From assembly GCA_964497585.1 (NCBI GenBank), contig CAZCDS010000111.1:1-8637 (forward strand): DNA of 8,637 bases, given 5' to 3'. This DNA comes from CAZCDS01 sp964497585. Its GTDB lineage: Bacteria; Desulfobacterota; Desulfomonilia; Desulfomonilales; Desulfomonilaceae. A program made the translations under genes and the position numbers. Below are positions 6,109 through 8,637 of this stretch, piece by piece. Under the pieces are notes generated by a model. It was not told where the DNA came from, did no database searches, and saw only the letters and a list, made by a program, of their open reading frames with translations. Position 1 is the stretch's first letter. Every line of letters begins with the position of its first letter.

Positions 6109-7476
6109 TCACGGATAATCGGTTTCGTTGAAGTCCTCCTGAACGGGGCCTCCGAGCACCGTTATCTTCGCCCTGAGGGAGACATTAATCGGAAAGATCT
6201 GTGACTCGTGCGCATAGGTACGAATTCTTTCAACCAATTCAGCCGACTCCATTGTCTCTCGCAGCGTCTTCTCTACGGTGGGATACTCTGATGGAGGCAC
6301 ACTCAAGTACAGGCCGTCATGGATGTTGAGAATCACGCGGCTCTCCATCTCATTCTCTCGGAAGAATTTGTTCAATCGGACTTGGACCAGCTTCATCAAG
6401 TCCGCCACGGTTCCCTGGAGCAGGAAGTTGAAAGCCTTCCGAATCTCGGAATCTCTCGTCTGTTCCTTCTTAATCATGGGCTGATCCGGGTCATGGAGAG
6501 ACATCAGTCGCCGGTCGAACATTCGGCGGCGGCCCCACGGAGTTTCCAAGTACCTGTCCCGGCGTCCGAGAGATAGCAGATGCTCACGCAGGCGGTGAAT
6601 GAAGTCTCCTATCTGCGGATAGATCTCGTGCTTGAAGAGGTATGCGAGATTTTCGGCGGATTCGGGTTCAATGCCCGATGTTGCGCCTATGCTCTCACCG
6701 GATGCCCCATAACTAATTGAATAGAAGACGGTTTTGACCTCTTGCCTCGTCAGCCGTCTTTCCAGCCTAGGGACTCGGCTGTTGATCGCACGGGAGGTCT
6801 CCTCAAAAACGTCCTTGCCCTCGTCCTCCAGAATAGCGCACAAACGCTTATCTTTGCAGAAATAGGCCAGTATTCGGGCCTCGGCCTGTCGGTAATCAGC
6901 CTCAACAAGGAGATGACCCGGCTCCCGCAAAAAGAGGCCCTCTCTATATTCCTTCTTAATACTCTGCAAGGGAGGGTCGGTGACGGACACGCGCCCGGTG
7001 GCAATCCGGCACTGGTGGTATTTCGGATAGAGTCTTCCGTCTTCAGCCTGAGAGACTCGCTCCAAGAAGTTCAGGTCACGGGAAGATTTGCGGTACTGCA
7101 GCATAGGACCGACAGCGGGATGACGTCCGGCCAAATCAAGGAAGATCTGGTCGTTGATAGGACCGGTGAACGGTTCCCCCTTCAATTCAGAGAAAAACTT
7201 CCTGACTTCCTCATGGCTGTTGGGGTTCACCCAGGAGCGTGCAAGTGCGGAGATCCGATCCTGAAGGCTTTCCAGCTCTTTCTTCGCTGGCCCGACTCGC
7301 CGGGCGGCCTGATCTCGGTCAACCCGTATCCCGGGCAGCTCCATGTCGAGAAGAATTCGTACCATTGGCAGCTCGATATCGTAGTACAGATCAAGGAACT
7401 CGGCATCATCTACGGGGTCAACCTGCTGCGTGAGCTTGTTCCAAAGCTGATAAGTGTACCGAGCATCCTCCGACAA
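6109..7476 (-). CDS. Family A DNA polymerase, polymerase domain
   Basis: The coding stretch covers 455 residues of the palm, fingers and thumb of a Pol I-type polymerase, ending at a TGA. Visible in order: TGRVSVTDPPLQ (160-171); motif A VEADYRQAEARILAYF (191-206) with catalytic Asp194 and Glu199; motif B with Arg244, Lys248, Tyr252 and Tyr256-Gly257; QGTVADLMK (354-362); and motif C NIHDGLYL (384-391) with catalytic Asp387. Tyr252 sits where E. coli Pol I has Phe762 and T7 polymerase has Tyr526. Motif C is HDG where the family has HDE. The first listed codon is a TTG (7474-7476) without a ribosome-binding site. The first residues SEDARYTYQLW are really the last exonuclease-domain helix. The same frame continues upstream, after only one TAA (7483-7485), into the exonuclease-like piece. 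The gene therefore looks like one exo-pol protein of about 613 residues interrupted by a stop, or a split enzyme. It lacks any 5'-nuclease domain, as in phage, plasmid and integrative-element polymerases. Confidence 0.92.
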   Translation of the reverse strand: MSEDARYTYQLWNKLTQQVDPVDDAEFLDLYYDIELPMVRILLDMELPGIRVDRDQAARRVGPAKKELESLQDRISALARSWVNPNSHEEVRKFFSELKGEPFTGPINDQIFLDLAGRHPAVGPMLQYRKSSRDLNFLERVSQAEDGRLYPKYHQCRIATGRVSVTDPPLQSIKKEYREGLFLREPGHLLVEADYRQAEARILAYFCKDKRLCAILEDEGKDVFEETSRAINSRVPRLERRLTRQEVKTVFYSISYGASGESIGATSGIEPESAENLAYLFKHEIYPQIGDFIHRLREHLLSLGRRDRYLETPWGRRRMFDRRLMSLHDPDQPMIKKEQTRDSEIRKAFNFLLQGTVADLMKLVQVRLNKFFRENEMESRVILNIHDGLYLSVPPSEYPTVEKTLRETMESAELVERIRTYAHESQIFPINVSLRAKITVLGGPVQEDFNETDYP

Positions 7477-7482
7477 CCGCTG

Positions 7483-7953
7483 TTACAATGCTTCGGGATA
7501 CGATTTCCCGCGCAGCCAAATACCCCACAGCGGACAGGGCGTACGCAGGTACCGAGTCACCAGGGCGTGCAGGGTCAAGTCCCTGTAAAATTCCTGTTCA
7601 GCCTTTTCAGGAGGATCGAGTAGGTAGGCCAGAAGTCGAGTGCATCGAAAGCGGGGCGAGTCAAAGGTAATGCGTCCCCGGTTACTGAAGAATTTCAGCC
7701 ACGCCTTCAAGCCATGGATCACAACATCGGACTCACCGAGAGGATAGTGACTCTGAAAGAGACGTACAAGCTTTGACAGGGGCATGTTGAAGCAGACCGT
7801 CCCGCACTCATCCTCCAGGTCAGGAGAATAGACGGCCAGGATTATGCTACCATCGGGCAGATCAAGCGGGTGAGAGAGCGCCTGGATCTCCAGCTTGTGC
7901 AATATCAGGCAGACATCTTTGGCCTGCTCAGCTGATGTGATCACCTGGCTCAT
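7483..7953 (-). CDS. Degenerate 3'-5' exonuclease-like domain of the same polymerase
   Basis: This 156-residue piece aligns by layout with the DnaQ-like proofreading domain of Pol I: an opening ITSAEQAKDV helix, a strand pair LPDGSIILAVYSPD, the segment SDVVIHGLKAWLKFFSNRG, then RLLAYLLDPPEKAEQEFYRD. The catalytic carboxylates are mostly gone. There is no D-x-E in the first strand, and the N-x-K-x-D of motif II reads HGLKAWL. Only the Asp of motif III survives, and it lies downstream of the stop, in SEDARYT. I expect no proofreading activity. The frame ends at a TAA (7483-7485) and resumes two codons before the listed polymerase start. The ATG at 7951-7953 is the only start available, since an in-frame TGA lies 13 codons upstream. 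A weak AGGGG lies about 10 bases before it. The gene follows the HTH gene by about 290 bases, on the same strand. Confidence 0.78.
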   Translation of the reverse strand: MSQVITSAEQAKDVCLILHKLEIQALSHPLDLPDGSIILAVYSPDLEDECGTVCFNMPLSKLVRLFQSHYPLGESDVVIHGLKAWLKFFSNRGRITFDSPRFRCTRLLAYLLDPPEKAEQEFYRDLTLHALVTRYLRTPCPLWGIWLRGKSYPEAL

Positions 7954-8242
7954 GCTCGTAAGCCCCTGATGTCCGATCCATGAATAACCTCAACAGCCAA
8001 GCTCGGTGTGTACATGTCCCACCTCCGGCAGCCAATTATGGTGACCAGAAATGCTGAGCTATCAATGCAGTTAGATCATCATCTCTTACTCTAAATGGAG
8101 TGGGGAAGGATGCCGGAGGAAAGAATGCTATGCTATAGTCCCTATACCATTAATGCTTAGGTAACGAGAAGGCCAACATATTGACATTAGGCTACTTTTA
8201 GTCTCGAAGGGAATGACCGCATGGGTACTAGAAGTTCTGGGC
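7954..8242. other. AT-richer intergenic region upstream of the polymerase
   Basis: No gene is seen. Between 8050 and 8156 the word AATGC occurs four times in the same orientation (8050, 8064, 8124, 8152), one copy followed by ATGCTATGCTAT. There is also an inverted repeat TATAG-TCC-CTATA near 8134-8146. These could be regulator sites or weak iterons before the polymerase gene. No good -35/-10 pair was found on either strand; TTGATA and CATAAT on the minus strand are 19 bases apart, too far for confidence. Confidence 0.25.
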
Positions 8243-8533
8243 TTACGCCTTGACCGTCCACGTCTCCACCGCCGTGCCCCCCTGCCCTTTCTCCGTCTTC
8301 CTCGTAAGCTTGCCCTCCTTTTCCAGCGTCCTGCGATAGGCCGCTATCGTCTTGGGCGAGACTCCCAATACCGAAGCGAATTCCTTCGGATCGGACACTA
8401 CCCTGCCCCGTTCTTGCTGCTGCCGAATCCACAGATACAGCCACAGCCGAGCAGCTCCGCCCAGCTTCTTGATCGTGCCGTAGGATGAGTCCGGAAACCA
8501 GACGATGGTTGACGACGCGGTCTTCTCCAACAC
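8243..8533 (-). CDS. Small winged-helix/HTH DNA-binding protein
   Basis: This 96-residue protein has a hydrophobic helix LGGAARLWLYLWIRQQQ (24-40) that resembles the first helix of winged-helix domains. Then comes a helix-turn-helix EFASVLGVSPKTIAAYRRTL (51-70), with the turn at G-V-S and recognition helix PKTIAAYRRTL. A short basic wing follows (KLTRKTEKGQGG) with a strand at VETWTV. Such folds occur in transcription regulators and in plasmid or phage replication proteins. With a polymerase on the same strand about 290 bases downstream, a role in replication or its control is reasonable but inferred. The GTG start (8531-8533) is supported by AAGGAG 9 bases upstream. The frame stays open another 23 codons to a TAG near 8603, with no usual start codon, and that segment also looks protein-like. 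The gene may therefore be longer with a rare start, or 5'-damaged. The stop is TAA. Confidence 0.7.
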   Translation of the reverse strand: MLEKTASSTIVWFPDSSYGTIKKLGGAARLWLYLWIRQQQERGRVVSDPKEFASVLGVSPKTIAAYRRTLEKEGKLTRKTEKGQGGTAVETWTVKA

Positions 8534-8542
8534 GGGTTCGGG

Positions 8543-8548
8543 CTCCTT
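8543..8548 (-). promoter_or_regulatory. Shine-Dalgarno selecting the GTG start of the HTH gene
   Basis: The minus strand reads AAGGAG, 9 bases before GTG (8531-8533). No ATG, GTG or TTG exists further upstream in the open frame, so this site decides the start. Confidence 0.55.
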
Positions 8549-8637
8549 GGAAAAGATCAGGCCAGCGACGCGGGCGATGAACGCCTGATACCACCGTGCT
8601 TTCTAACAATGAACATTGAGGTAAGGAAAATGAGTGA

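Noticed and set aside
6742..7623. A 293-codon plus-strand frame opposite the polymerase
   Set aside because: It lies antisense to conserved polymerase motifs and crosses the exo/pol junction; openness is explained by codon bias of the real gene.
8187..8609. A 140-codon minus-strand frame overlapping the HTH gene
   Set aside because: It is a different frame of the same bases, Arg/Ser/Gly-rich, with no domain; the HTH frame has a clear fold and a ribosome-binding site.
8620..8637. Possible plus-strand gene start (AGGTAAGG then ATG at 8630)
   Set aside because: Only eight bases of the would-be gene are visible, too few to support a call.

Overview
This window looks like a mid-GC bacterial chromosome or accessory segment. 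It probably comes from an anaerobic, CoA-thioester-degrading lineage such as Desulfobacterota or a relative. That guess rests on the ferredoxin tail, the crotonase / SCP2-thiolase / DUF35 gene set and the decayed dienoyl-CoA-reductase-like gene; there is no marker gene for taxonomy. Coding density is low. Several genes are visibly broken, so the window reads as catabolic and replication genes scattered among dead insertion sequences.

Left part (1-1900). The plus strand begins with the last residues of a 4Fe-4S ferredoxin-type protein (stop at 117-119). Next, on the minus strand, lies a decayed ISKra4-like transposase (about 263-1385) with two in-frame TAG codons and two frameshifts. After it, on the plus strand (about 1382-1900), is an unrecognised reading frame that looks like coding sequence but lacks both a convincing start and a stop. 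I read it as a gene remnant.

Middle (1905-4920, all minus strand, so transcribed right to left). This is the clearest functional block. In order of transcription it holds: the ruined 3' end of an NAD(P)/FAD oxidoreductase resembling the C-terminus of the 2,4-dienoyl-CoA reductase/BaiCD family (4636-4917); an intact crotonase-fold protein (3693-4508); an intact thiolase-fold Ltp-type protein (2314-3489); and a DUF35 zinc-ribbon/OB-fold protein (1905-2330) that overlaps it by 17 bases. The thiolase-fold protein has lost all three thiolase catalytic residues. It has tyrosines where the Ltp2-ChsH2(DUF35) retro-aldolases of steroid side-chain degradation have theirs. I infer a reduce/hydrate/retro-aldol cassette acting on an acyl-CoA side chain, now damaged at its upstream end. 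Just upstream (5138-5320) is the C-terminus of an IS3-family transposase, the likely culprit. A perfect 20-base palindrome (5090-5109) lies just past that transposase tail.

The stretch 5321-6108 has no convincing gene. It holds a short orphan plus-strand reading frame and a possible zinc-ribbon-like trace.

Right part (6109-8637, minus strand). A small winged-helix/HTH protein (8243-8533) is followed by an AT-richer gap of about 290 bases. Then comes a family A DNA polymerase with no 5'-nuclease domain, a degenerate 3'-5' exonuclease domain (7483-7953) and an intact polymerase domain (6109-7476). The two domains share one frame and are separated by a single TAA. The polymerase carries a T7-like tyrosine in the O-helix and HDG instead of HDE in motif C. 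It resembles a plasmid, phage or integrative-element polymerase more than housekeeping Pol I. A stem-loop at 6059-6086 may end this transcript.
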